Below the pieces are notes generated by a model. It had not been told where the DNA came from and ran no database searches. It saw only the letters and a list, made by a program, of their open reading frames with translations. Source: Methylocystis sp. B8 (GTDB lineage Bacteria > Pseudomonadota > Alphaproteobacteria > Rhizobiales > Beijerinckiaceae). From it: a DNA stretch of 64,000 nucleotides. The first letter of the stretch is position 1. Each line of letters starts with the position of its first letter. Both the position numbers and the translations under genes were made by a program. Shown one piece after another: positions 49,138 through 57,450 of this stretch. The stretch is taken from positions 1-64,000 of the forward strand of contig NZ_VBTZ01000001.1 in NCBI RefSeq assembly GCF_005771425.1, given 5' to 3'.

Positions 49138-49281
49138 TCGAGGGGTTGGTGCGCCGCGGCGCCGCTTTCCCTCGCTCGAGGATTCGTGCTAGAGCCCGAG
49201 TTTGACTGTCTGCGGCTGGGCCGTTCGGCCGCGACTCGCGCTGACGGGCCTTGATCCCGTCAGGTCTCCAAGGGGTCAGCC

Positions 49282-50433
49282 GTGGCCATTCCGTTCCGCT
49301 ACATCGCAAAAATCGGCGCCTACCTGGTCAAGCAGCACCTCATGGGCGTGCGGCGCTATCCGCTCGTGCTCATGATGGAGCCGCTGTTTCGTTGCAATCT
49401 GGCCTGCGCCGGCTGCGGCAAGATCGATTATCCCGACCATATTCTTAACAAACGGTTATCGGTCGAGGACGCGCTCCGCTCGGTGGATGAGTGCGGCGCG
49501 CCGGTCGTGGTGGTCGCTGGCGGCGAGCCGCTCCTGCACAAGGACCTGCCGCAGATCGTCGAAGGCGTCATCGCCCGGCGTAAATTCGCGATCGTCTGCA
49601 CCAACGCTCTGCTGCTCGCCAAGAAGATCGACCTCTTCAAGCCGAGCCCCTATTTCACCTGGTCCATCCATCTCGATGGCGACAAGGAAATGCATGATCA
49701 CGCGGTCTGTCAGGACGGCGTCTATGATCGCGCCGTCGAGGCGATCAAGCTCGCCAAATCGAAGGGCTTCCGCGTCACCACCAACAGCACCTTCTTTACC
49801 GGCGCCGATCCGGAGCGCATCGCCAAATTCCTCGACGCGACCACGGCGCTCGGCGTCGACGGCATGACGCTTTCGCCGGGCTACGCCTATGAGCGCGCGC
49901 CGGATCAGACTCACTTCCTCAACCGCATACGCACGAAGGAATTGTTCCGCGCGATCCTGCGTCGAGGCCGCGGCGGCAAAGCTTGGGATCTCACCCAGTC
50001 GGCGCTGTTCGTGAATTTCCTCGCCGGCAATGTCAGCTACCGCTGCACGCCCTGGGGCATGCCGCTGCGCACGGTGTTCGGCTGGCAGCGTCCCTGCTAT
50101 CTTCTCGGCGAAGGCTATGCGCCGACCTTCAAGAAGCTGATGGCGGAGACCGATTGGGACTCCTACGGCGTCGGCAATTACGAGAAATGCGCCGACTGCA
50201 TGGTGCATTGCGGCTTCGAGGCCACTGCCGTCGCGGATTCAATCCGCAGGCCGTGGAGGGCGGCCGCCGTCGCGCTCTTTGGCGTGCGCACCGAAGGTCC
50301 GATGGCGCCGGACATCTCGCTCGAAAATCAGCGTCCGGCTGAATATGTCTTCGATGAAAATGTCGCCAAGCTCTCAGAAATCCGCGAGCATGAGGCGCAG
50401 CAACGGGCCGAGCAACGGTCCACAGCGGCTTAG
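49282..50433 (+). CDS. hpnH: Hopanoid biosynthesis radical SAM protein HpnH
   Basis: 383 residues. Radical-SAM cluster motif CNLACAGC near residue 38, with the SPASM-like C-terminal cysteines (CTPWGMPL; NYEKCADCMVHCGFEA). HpnH adds the adenosyl group of SAM to diploptene to give adenosylhopane, the first step of hopanoid side-chain extension. N-terminal YRYIAKIGAYLVKQHLMGVRRYPL-type sequence (shown shortened) is typical. Its 3' end overlaps the convergent hpnG by 60 bp. Confidence 0.95.
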   Translation: MAIPFRYIAKIGAYLVKQHLMGVRRYPLVLMMEPLFRCNLACAGCGKIDYPDHILNKRLSVEDALRSVDECGAPVVVVAGGEPLLHKDLPQIVEGVIARRKFAIVCTNALLLAKKIDLFKPSPYFTWSIHLDGDKEMHDHAVCQDGVYDRAVEAIKLAKSKGFRVTTNSTFFTGADPERIAKFLDATTALGVDGMTLSPGYAYERAPDQTHFLNRIRTKELFRAILRRGRGGKAWDLTQSALFVNFLAGNVSYRCTPWGMPLRTVFGWQRPCYLLGEGYAPTFKKLMAETDWDSYGVGNYEKCADCMVHCGFEATAVADSIRRPWRAAAVALFGVRTEGPMAPDISLENQRPAEYVFDENVAKLSEIREHEAQQRAEQRSTAA

Positions 50434-51105
50434 CGAGACGAAAGCGGCGCGGGAGTCGAGCCCGGCGCGGATCAGTCCCCCAAGTTGATGCGGTCCGCGT
50501 ATGAGTTCGCGGGCGACGCCCAGGGCGTGAATGTCGCCTTCGGGCGTCAGCGCCCTGGCGACAAGCGGCGGCAGTGCGCGCGCCGCTGGATCGCTGATCG
50601 CGCGCAGCGCGACGAACGGCAGGTTGCGCCGCCGCGCGAAGTCTTCGGCAAGATGCGATTCCATGTCGACCGCGACCGCTTGCGCGCCTTCGCGCAGCGC
50701 CGCCTTGGCGGCCGGGTGCATCGCCGGCTCGTCGACCCCAATGATGGCGCCGGGCGTGACTTTGCAGCCGGCGGCGGCGGCGCCTTTCATCAGCGCCGAA
50801 GAGAGACGGGAATGCGTGTCGCGCCGTGCGTCTCCCGCGACGATGGCGTCAGCGACAACGACATGGCCCGGCCGCAGCGCGTAATCGAGCCCGCCTGCGA
50901 GTCCGAAGCTGACGACGGCGGAGAAGTCCGTTCCGCTCAGTTCGTCGAGTTGTTGTCGAAGGCGCGCGGCATTCGCCCCGCTGCATAGAGTCTTGACGCC
51001 CTCATTAGCGGCGCAGGCGGCTTCGCGCTTCATGCCGACGACGACAAGAATCGGCGCGACGGCGCTTAGATCGGCGTTCCTTCTGCGGCCTGCGGCGCGC
51101 GCCAC
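50374..51105 (-). CDS. hpnG: Hopanoid phosphorylase HpnG
   Basis: 243 residues, GTG start at 51105 one base after the shc stop, so coupled to shc. Nucleoside-phosphorylase-like fold: the FGLAGGLDYALRPGHVVVADA and AVDMESHLAEDFARRRNLPF segments are characteristic. HpnG cleaves adenine from adenosylhopane to give ribosylhopane. The C-terminal end overlaps hpnH in antisense (60 bp). Part of the extended-hopanoid pathway with hpnH. Confidence 0.9.
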   Translation of the reverse strand: MARAAGRRRNADLSAVAPILVVVGMKREAACAANEGVKTLCSGANAARLRQQLDELSGTDFSAVVSFGLAGGLDYALRPGHVVVADAIVAGDARRDTHSRLSSALMKGAAAAGCKVTPGAIIGVDEPAMHPAAKAALREGAQAVAVDMESHLAEDFARRRNLPFVALRAISDPAARALPPLVARALTPEGDIHALGVARELIRGPHQLGGLIRAGLDSRAAFVSLSRCGPLLGPLLRLMLADF

Positions 51106-51106
51106 T

Positions 51107-53080
51107 TTAAAGTCCGACCTGCACGCGCTTGCTGTTGGCGCGTTTCAAATTGCGATAGCGCGCCAGAGCCCAGAGCGGGAAAAATTTTCCATAGCCATGG
51201 TAGCGCAGATAGAAGACGCGCGGAAAACCTGTCGCGGTAAAACGCGCCTCGTTCCATAGACCGCCCTCGTTCTGCGTCGATTGCAGATAAGCGATCCCCC
51301 TCGCGACGGCTGGATGGTCGACTTCGCCCGCCGCCATGAACCCGAGCAGCGCCCAGGCCGTTTGTGAGGCTGTCGAGGGAGCCTTTTCATAGCCCTTGTA
51401 ATCGAGCTTGTAACTTGAAAGGTCCTCGCCCCAGCCGCCGTCCTCATTTTGGATCGCGACGAGCCAAGCGACGGCGCGACGATAGGCGTCATGCTCATGC
51501 GGCAGGCCTACGGCGTTCAGCGCGCAGAGGGTGGACCAGGTTCCATAGATGTAATTTGCGCCCCAGCGGCCGAACCAGCTGCCGTCCTTTTCCTGCTCTT
51601 TGATGAGATAGTCGACGCCGCGCTTGAGACATTCGCTTGTATCAATCGTGTCGCCGAGCTGCGCGAGCATGGAGACGCAGCGCGCGGATACGTCGGCGGT
51701 CGGCGGATCGAGCAACGCGCCGTGATCGGCGAAGGGGATGTGGTTGAGATAGTGATAGGTGTTGTCGGCGTCGAAGGCGCCCCAGCCGCCGTCCCTCGAC
51801 TGCATGCCGATGATCCATTCCTTCGCGCGGGCGATGCGTTCGTCGTAGGGGCGCGACGCGTCATTCGCGGTTAGCCGATCCATCGCCGTCACGACGACCG
51901 CCGTGTCGTCGACGTCGGGATAATAAGCGTTGGCGTATTGGAAGGCCCAGCCGCCCGGCCGAACGTCGGGCCGCGTCGCCGCCCAGTCGCCTTTGACGTC
52001 GAGCACCTGTAAAGGCGCAAGCCATTCGCAAGCTGCGCGCGCAATTTCGCGTGCGTCTTCGTCGCCTGTTTCGAGCAAAGCGTGCGCCGTCAGACATGTA
52101 TCCCACACCGGCGAGACGCAGGGCTGGCAATAGGCTTCCATGTCATTCACGACGAGCAGCCGCTCGATCGATTCGCGCGCCTGCTTCTTGCGCTCGTCGT
52201 CCTCTGGCGCGCCGAGCACGTCATACATCAGCAGGCTATTGACCATCGATGGAAAGATGCCGCCCAGTCCGTCGAAGCCATTCAAGCGTTCCGTCGTCCA
52301 TTCTATGGCGAGCTCGATTGAACGGTCGCGCGGCCCCTTGGGCATGTATGGTTCGATCACACGCAGCAGCTTGTCGATTTCGCCAAAAATATGCGCCCAG
52401 GGCCAGGTCTGATGTTCGCCCTTGGGCCACACCTTCACCTCTTCGGGCGGCGTCGTGAAGAGTTCGCGAATGTGGACGTTCTTCGGATTCTTCGCGCGAG
52501 GCTTTTTCGTCATCAGCACCAAGAGCGGCACAAGAACGGTGCGGCCCCAGTAGGAAATCTTGTCGAGGTGGAAAGGAAACCATCTCGGCAGCAGCATGAT
52601 TTCGACGGGCATCACCGGCACGCCGCGCCACGGAATTTCGCCATAGAGCGCCAGCAGCGAGCGCGTGAAGACGTTGGTCTTGGCCGCGCCGCCGTAAGCG
52701 AGGATCGCTGCGCGTGCGCGCGCCATATGCGGCGCGTCGATGTCGTCGCCGATCATCTTCAGCGCAAAATACGCCTTCACGCTGGCGCTGATATTGAAGG
52801 GCCCGTCCTGAAAAAGCGGCCAGCCGCCGTGATCGCCCTGACAGCGCCGCAGATAAACGCCGATCTTGCGTTCGAGCTCAGCGTCGACGGGCTCGGCGCG
52901 GAAATGGCGCATCAGCACATATTCGGCCGGAATGGTGGTGTCGGCTTCGAGCTCGAAGCAGAAATGTCCGTCGCCCTTGCCGAGCGACAACAGTGCGCGC
53001 TTGGCGCTCTGGATGCTTGATTCAAGCGTCTCGGTCGAAACGGCGGTGAAATTATCGTCAATGCGCGCGGCGGCGTTCAT
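51107..53080 (-). CDS. shc: Squalene-hopene cyclase
   Basis: 657 residues from the ATG at 53080 (AAAAGGAAATT upstream); the frame to 53143 overlaps the regulator gene and is unlikely. The catalytic DVDDTAVV motif and several QW repeats (for example GDHGGWPLFQDG, QSRDGGWGAFDADN, QNEDGGWGEDL, QSTQNEGGLWNEARFTATGF in shortened form) are present. It cyclises squalene to hopene/diplopterol at the membrane. Preceded by an XRE regulator and followed by hpnG. Confidence 0.96.
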   Translation of the reverse strand: MNAAARIDDNFTAVSTETLESSIQSAKRALLSLGKGDGHFCFELEADTTIPAEYVLMRHFRAEPVDAELERKIGVYLRRCQGDHGGWPLFQDGPFNISASVKAYFALKMIGDDIDAPHMARARAAILAYGGAAKTNVFTRSLLALYGEIPWRGVPVMPVEIMLLPRWFPFHLDKISYWGRTVLVPLLVLMTKKPRAKNPKNVHIRELFTTPPEEVKVWPKGEHQTWPWAHIFGEIDKLLRVIEPYMPKGPRDRSIELAIEWTTERLNGFDGLGGIFPSMVNSLLMYDVLGAPEDDERKKQARESIERLLVVNDMEAYCQPCVSPVWDTCLTAHALLETGDEDAREIARAACEWLAPLQVLDVKGDWAATRPDVRPGGWAFQYANAYYPDVDDTAVVVTAMDRLTANDASRPYDERIARAKEWIIGMQSRDGGWGAFDADNTYHYLNHIPFADHGALLDPPTADVSARCVSMLAQLGDTIDTSECLKRGVDYLIKEQEKDGSWFGRWGANYIYGTWSTLCALNAVGLPHEHDAYRRAVAWLVAIQNEDGGWGEDLSSYKLDYKGYEKAPSTASQTAWALLGFMAAGEVDHPAVARGIAYLQSTQNEGGLWNEARFTATGFPRVFYLRYHGYGKFFPLWALARYRNLKRANSKRVQVGL

Positions 53081-53105
53081 TGCAATTTCCTTTTGGTGTT
53101 TCCGA

Positions 53106-53399
53106 TCAGGCGACGCTGAGCGTCGGGGCTTTGGCCGACTCACGATGCGGCTTCACGACGATCTCGACGTCTTGTCCCAGCGCGACGAGAAATCGCAGCA
53201 GCCGCTCCAGCGAAAACTGCCGAAAGTCGCCATGCAGCAGCTTCGATACGTCCGGCTGCTTCACGCCGAAAAGTTCGGCGGCCTGGACCTGTTTCAAACC
53301 GCGCTCCTTCAGCAGCGCGTCGATCTTGCGAACGAGCTGCGCCTTGAGGAGATGGTCATCGGCAGGCGCCGTTTTCGCGACGGTCGAGTCTTCGATCAT
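53106..53399 (-). CDS. XRE-family regulator (HigA/MqsA-antitoxin-like) at head of shc
   Basis: 97 residues from the ATG at 53399; an upstream GTG at 53444 lies too near the presumed promoter. A helix-turn-helix is in QVQAAELFGVKQPDVSKLL followed by HGDFRQFSLERLLRFL, the HTH_37/XRE type often found as antitoxin-like regulators. It ends 26 bp before shc and could be transcribed with it. No toxin gene lies next to it on either side. Its likely operator is the palindrome at 53451-53468. Confidence 0.8.
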   Translation of the reverse strand: MIEDSTVAKTAPADDHLLKAQLVRKIDALLKERGLKQVQAAELFGVKQPDVSKLLHGDFRQFSLERLLRFLVALGQDVEIVVKPHRESAKAPTLSVA

Positions 53400-53448
53400 G
53401 ATTTTGGGTTGAGGAAAGGTGAGAGCGCAATTGCGCCGACGCACATTG

Positions 53449-53475
53449 CGTATAGTGAATTGACTATATCGTCAA
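53449..53475 (-). promoter_or_regulatory. Promoter with palindromic operator for the XRE/shc unit
   Basis: On the minus strand a -35-like TTGACG (53475-53470) and a -10-like TATACG (53454-53449) flank a perfect palindrome TATAGTGAATTGACTATA (53451-53468, arms TATAGT/ACTATA). The overlap of dyad and core promoter is the classic layout of an autoregulated XRE repressor. Confidence 0.6.
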
Positions 53476-53651
53476 GCCGCTTGGCGTCGATCGCCTGCGA
53501 AAGGAGAGGGATGCTTGTTGCGCAGTTTGAGGGTCACGCGCTTGACAGCTCATTGTGCAATTATTGGAAAAGCGGGCGATTTTCGCACGATCGAAACGAA
53601 GTCTTAACCATCCGCCGCCGATGGTCCTTCGAGCGACTTGGAGGAGAGAAT

Positions 53652-54359
53652 ATGGCTACGAAAACGGAAGGCGAACGCGCGCTGGCCGACCTCGAGGCTG
53701 GTAAGTTCTCGTTTGAGATGGTCGACGCCATCAGGGCTCATGTGAGCAATCTCGAGACCGAGATACAGCGCGTCAGCGGGATGCATGAGCGCGCCGTCAA
53801 TCAGTTCAGGCAGCAGGAATATACGATCTCGCGGCTTGAAGCCGAGCTCCGCAAGCTGAATGCGAACATCTACGCCCTTCTGAAGGCGAATGCGCTGACC
53901 GAGATCGCCGTTCGCGAAGCGAAGCGCGGGGCCGTAAAGTTCGTCGAATTTCTCCCCGTCGCGGGCAAGTATGCCGAAGAGGGTTTGACGGAGACGCTGG
54001 CCTATCTCCGAACCGTCGATTTCAAGGCGAAGTTCGAGAAGCTGCAGGCGCATCCGATGACTGAGAAGACGCTGCGCGAGATCGAGCGCCTCGCCGCGAA
54101 GTTTGTCGAATATCTCCCCGTCGCGCGCAGGCATGCCGAGGAAGGTTTGAAGAAGGCCCAGTCCTATCTCTCGACCGTCGATCTTAAGGCCGAGTTCGAG
54201 AAGCTGAAGGCGCAACCGCTGACCGACAAGACGCTCCGCGAGAGCCAGCGGCTGCTTCTCAAGGCTCGCGAGAACCTGCCGGTCGCAAGGAAGCAGGTCG
54301 CTGCGGCGGCGGAAAAGGCGTCGGCTTACATCGCGGACCTGCACAAGAAGGTCGCGTAA
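53652..54359 (+). CDS. Coiled-coil repeat protein in the hopanoid cluster
   Basis: 235 residues from the ATG at 53652 with a strong GGAGGAGA ribosome-binding site. After a coiled-coil N-terminus (ETEIQRVSGMHERAVNQF) there are two clear tandem repeats of about 54 residues and a third shorter one, sharing FVEFLPVA..YAEEGL / YLPVARRHAEEGL and TVDFKAKFEKLQAHP / TVDLKAEFEKLKAQP. The protein is Lys/Glu/Ala-rich, without signal peptide or membrane helix. It may be a phasin- or scaffold-like protein. Its position, on the opposite strand between shc and hpnE, suggests but does not prove a membrane-lipid role. Confidence 0.7.
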   Translation: MATKTEGERALADLEAGKFSFEMVDAIRAHVSNLETEIQRVSGMHERAVNQFRQQEYTISRLEAELRKLNANIYALLKANALTEIAVREAKRGAVKFVEFLPVAGKYAEEGLTETLAYLRTVDFKAKFEKLQAHPMTEKTLREIERLAAKFVEYLPVARRHAEEGLKKAQSYLSTVDLKAEFEKLKAQPLTDKTLRESQRLLLKARENLPVARKQVAAAAEKASAYIADLHKKVA

Positions 54360-54365
54360 TTCCGA

Positions 54366-54396
54366 CGAGCGGGCAGGCGCAAACTGCGTCCGCTCG
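54366..54396. terminator. Hairpin between convergent coiled-coil gene and hpnE
   Basis: CGAGCGG (54366-54372) pairs with CCGCTCG (54390-54396) across a 17-nt loop in the short gap between two convergent genes. Possible bidirectional terminator; no T-tract. Confidence 0.35.
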
Positions 54397-54406
54397 CCGG
54401 CCGCCC

Positions 54407-55651
54407 TCAGGCGCCCGCCAGCTTGGCCGCCTTGTAGCCGGACCGTATCGAGCCTTCGATCGTCGCGGGAAGACCCGTATTCGTCCAGTCGCCGGCAAGC
54501 CACAGATTGTCCCAGGATGTCTTCGCGCCCGGCCGGCGCTTTTCTTGCGCCGGCGTCGCGGCGAAAGTCGCGCGCTTTTCCTTGACGATCTGCCAGGGCG
54601 GCAACGGTTCGAGCGGCAGGCCAGTCGCTGCTGAAACTTCCGCCCAGAGTTTTACCGCAAGCTCTTCGCGCGCGTCGTCGATCAGGCGGTCGGCGCCGCT
54701 GATCGTGACCGACAGGCGATCGTCGAAAGCGAACAGCCATTCGGTGAGCGTGCCGATCATGCCGAGGAGCAGCGGCTGGCCCGGCGGCGGCGCGATCTTG
54801 AAATGCGCGTTGACGATTGCGCGAAAATCGTCGGGCGCAACGAGACCGGGCAGAAGCTCCTGCGCGATCCACGGCGGCGTCGCGAGGATGACCGCGTCGC
54901 CCTCTTGCAGCGTTTCCTCACTATCGCCGAAGCGCAGCGCAGCGACGCGAGAGTCGTCGAAAGCGATTTCGCGCAAACGCGCGCCGAAGCGCGGCTCGAC
55001 GCCCTTGGCGCGAAGCGTGCGCAGCGCCGGCTCGATGAAGGCGTCGCCGAGTCCGCCTTTCGCCACCATCGGTCGGCAGGCGTCGCCGCCGGCGGCGAGA
55101 CTCTCGCGCAGCACGGCGCCCGCGAGCTTAGCGGAGGCCTCTTCAGGCTCGGTATTCAGTGCGGAGAGCAGAACCGGGCGCCAAAGCTTCTCCCACAACA
55201 CACCGTTACAACGCATGGTTTCGCCGATGGTCGCGCCGTCCTTCGCAAAGAGAAGTTTTGCGGCGTCAAGATAATCGAGCGGCCCCGTGCCAGGCACGCG
55301 GCGGTCGGCGACGAATATCCACCAGGGAATGCGTGAGGCGTTGGGACGCAGCGTCCATCGCTCGCCCGTGCGCGCATCGAGAAAATCAAACGCGCATTCG
55401 TTCGGGCTAACGAGCGCGTCGCTCGCGCCGACGCGCTTGGCGTAATCGCGCGCCGCCGCATTGCCGGAAAGCAGCAAATGATTGCCGTTGTCGATCGTCA
55501 GGCCGAGCGAGGAGTCGAAATAGGAGCGGCAGCGTCCGCCGGCCATGCGCGCGGCTTCGTAAAGCGCGACGCGGCGTCCGGCGTCCGCGAGACGCAGCGC
55601 GCAAGCAAGCCCGGCGAGGCCCGCCCCGACGACATGGATCGTTTCGCTCAC
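54407..55651 (-). CDS. hpnE: Hydroxysqualene dehydroxylase HpnE
   Basis: 414 residues. FAD-dependent amine-oxidase/desaturase fold: Rossmann VVGAGLAGLACALRLADAG, the second GGRCRSYFDSSLG region and the C-terminal LAGDWTNTGLPATIEGS. HpnE converts hydroxysqualene to squalene in the HpnCDE route. The ATG overlaps the hpnD stop by 4 bp. It ends the hpnBCDE operon and is convergent with the coiled-coil gene. Confidence 0.93.
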   Translation of the reverse strand: MSETIHVVGAGLAGLACALRLADAGRRVALYEAARMAGGRCRSYFDSSLGLTIDNGNHLLLSGNAAARDYAKRVGASDALVSPNECAFDFLDARTGERWTLRPNASRIPWWIFVADRRVPGTGPLDYLDAAKLLFAKDGATIGETMRCNGVLWEKLWRPVLLSALNTEPEEASAKLAGAVLRESLAAGGDACRPMVAKGGLGDAFIEPALRTLRAKGVEPRFGARLREIAFDDSRVAALRFGDSEETLQEGDAVILATPPWIAQELLPGLVAPDDFRAIVNAHFKIAPPPGQPLLLGMIGTLTEWLFAFDDRLSVTISGADRLIDDAREELAVKLWAEVSAATGLPLEPLPPWQIVKEKRATFAATPAQEKRRPGAKTSWDNLWLAGDWTNTGLPATIEGSIRSGYKAAKLAGA

Positions 55652-56523
55652 GTGAAGGCGTGTCGCAAAAAGGCGCTGATGACCTTGAGACGCGACGCCC
55701 TTACCGGCGCGCGGGGCGGCGAGAACCCACGAGCTGAAAGATTGTCGAGGATCGAGCGATAGCCGGCGGCCATGATATAGGGCGCTTTCACCGCACGCTT
55801 CGGCAGCCCCGCCATCACCAGATCCGCCTGATCATAATGTTCGCGCGCGCGCGCGACGACCGGCGCGCAAACGTCTTCGAGCGAGGGATGCGACAGCACG
55901 GCATGCGGCGCAAAGGTCGTCACGCCGGCGGATTCGAGCGCCTCGCGGGGCAGATACAGCCGGCCGCGCGCGGCGTCCTCGTCGAGATCGCGCAAGATGT
56001 TGGTAAGCTGCAACGCCCGGCCGAGATGATAGGCGAGAAGCTTTGGGCCGGTCGGCAATTCGTAATCGACGCTCGGCTCCGTCTCCGCAAGGCCGAAAGC
56101 GCGCACCGACAGCCGTCCGACGGCGCTCGCGACCCGGTCGCAATAAAGTTCGAGCTTATCCCATTCCGGCGCGCAAATATCCTCCTCGACATCCATGGCC
56201 ATGCCATCGATCACCGATTCGAAGTCGTTGCGGTCGAGCCGGAAGCGGCGCACGGGTTCGGCGAGAAAACTGACGCGCGCGCGGATGCGGCCGGCGTAAA
56301 GCTCGTCAAGATCGGCGCGCCACTGGTCGAGCGCCGCCCGCCGAACGGCGCGGTCGCCTTCGTCGTCGGCAATGTCGTCGACGGCGCGGCAGAAGGCGTA
56401 AATCGCGAACATGGCGTCGCGGCGCGCAGGTTCGAGGATGCGCATTGCGAGATAGAAGGAGCTCTTGGTCGCGATGGCGCGCGTGCGCAGCGTCGCGGCG
56501 TCGGCGAGCGCATCCATCGTCAT
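55648..56523 (-). CDS. hpnD: Presqualene diphosphate synthase HpnD
   Basis: 291 residues from the ATG at 56523 that overlaps the hpnC stop by 4 bp; a longer open frame to 57051 is only a hpnC shadow. Squalene/phytoene-synthase fold with the first Asp-rich motif CRAVDDIADDEGD and the second NILRDLDEDAARGRLYLP. HpnD joins two farnesyl diphosphates to presqualene diphosphate, the first squalene-making step. Coupled to hpnC and hpnE by overlaps. Confidence 0.93.
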   Translation of the reverse strand: MTMDALADAATLRTRAIATKSSFYLAMRILEPARRDAMFAIYAFCRAVDDIADDEGDRAVRRAALDQWRADLDELYAGRIRARVSFLAEPVRRFRLDRNDFESVIDGMAMDVEEDICAPEWDKLELYCDRVASAVGRLSVRAFGLAETEPSVDYELPTGPKLLAYHLGRALQLTNILRDLDEDAARGRLYLPREALESAGVTTFAPHAVLSHPSLEDVCAPVVARAREHYDQADLVMAGLPKRAVKAPYIMAAGYRSILDNLSARGFSPPRAPVRASRLKVISAFLRHAFT

Positions 56524-57410
56524 TGGCCAGTCCTCGTGACCGTCTCGGAAACTGGGCGGCGCGGGCGTGAAATGCGGCGAAGAAGCGCGCCGAGCGCGCC
56601 CATCGCGCCCTTCAGCGCGAAGCCGAACTTGCCGTCGTGGACGTTGTCGCGGAGCGGATCGGCGACCGCGAGCCGCGCGACGAGATGTTCGGCGAGAGTC
56701 TGGATGGCGCCGACTTCCATTGCGAGCCGCGTGTCGTCGATCAGATCGGCGAAGGGACGCGACTGATCCAGAAGGCGCGCGGTTTTCTCGTTCAGGTCGC
56801 GGATCGTCGCGAGGAGCGGCGGCGGCGATGATTCCTGCGCCAGCATCTCTACGGAGGCGCCATGCGCAGCAAACGAGTCCTGCGTCAGATAGACGCGGTC
56901 GAGATTGCGGTAGTCTTTGCCGCAGTCCTGCAGGTGATTGATGACTTGTAGGGCGGCGCAGAGCGCGTCGTTGGCCGCCCAGACTCGGCCGGCGTCCTCG
57001 CCATGTACGTCGCAGACAAAGCGTCCGACCGGCATGGCCGAATAGCGGCAATAGTCGATGAGATCATTCCAGTCGCGGTAGCGCAGTTGCGTCACGTCGC
57101 GCTTGAAGGCGGCGATGAGGTCACGCGCATGCTGCGGATCGAGGCCGCGCTCCTGGCATGTCTCGCGCAGTCGGCGCGCGACCTCGGCGTCCTCTTCCGC
57201 TTTTCCCATCAGCGCATCATCGAGCGCGTCGAGCCGATCAAGCTTCTCTTGCGCGCCGAGTGTGGCGTGATCGGCGATATCGTCGGCGGCGCGAACGAAT
57301 TCATAGAAGGCGAGGATCGGCGCGCGGTGGCGCGGCGCGATGAGAAAGGACGCGACGGGAAAATTCTCGTCGTGATGGGTCTTTCCCGAACTCGTCTGCG
57401 CAAGGTCCAT
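56520..57410 (-). CDS. hpnC: Hydroxysqualene synthase HpnC
   Basis: 296 residues from the ATG at 57410; the frame is open upstream but basic and unlike the family. Squalene-synthase fold with FVRAADDIADHATLG (first Asp-rich motif) and NHLQDCGKDYRNLDRVYL (second). HpnC converts presqualene diphosphate to hydroxysqualene. Start choice is not helped by a clear ribosome-binding site. hpnB precedes it by about 40 bp on the same strand. Confidence 0.9.
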   Translation of the reverse strand: MDLAQTSSGKTHHDENFPVASFLIAPRHRAPILAFYEFVRAADDIADHATLGAQEKLDRLDALDDALMGKAEEDAEVARRLRETCQERGLDPQHARDLIAAFKRDVTQLRYRDWNDLIDYCRYSAMPVGRFVCDVHGEDAGRVWAANDALCAALQVINHLQDCGKDYRNLDRVYLTQDSFAAHGASVEMLAQESSPPPLLATIRDLNEKTARLLDQSRPFADLIDDTRLAMEVGAIQTLAEHLVARLAVADPLRDNVHDGKFGFALKGAMGALGALLRRISRPRRPVSETVTRTGQ

Positions 57411-57450
57411 ATGACGCCGTTTTGCCGCTCCACGGCGCTTACGCGCCCTT

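Noticed and set aside
53080-53600. Toxin partner for the XRE antitoxin-like gene
   Set aside because: No small toxin frame lies beside it; neighbours are shc and the coiled-coil gene.
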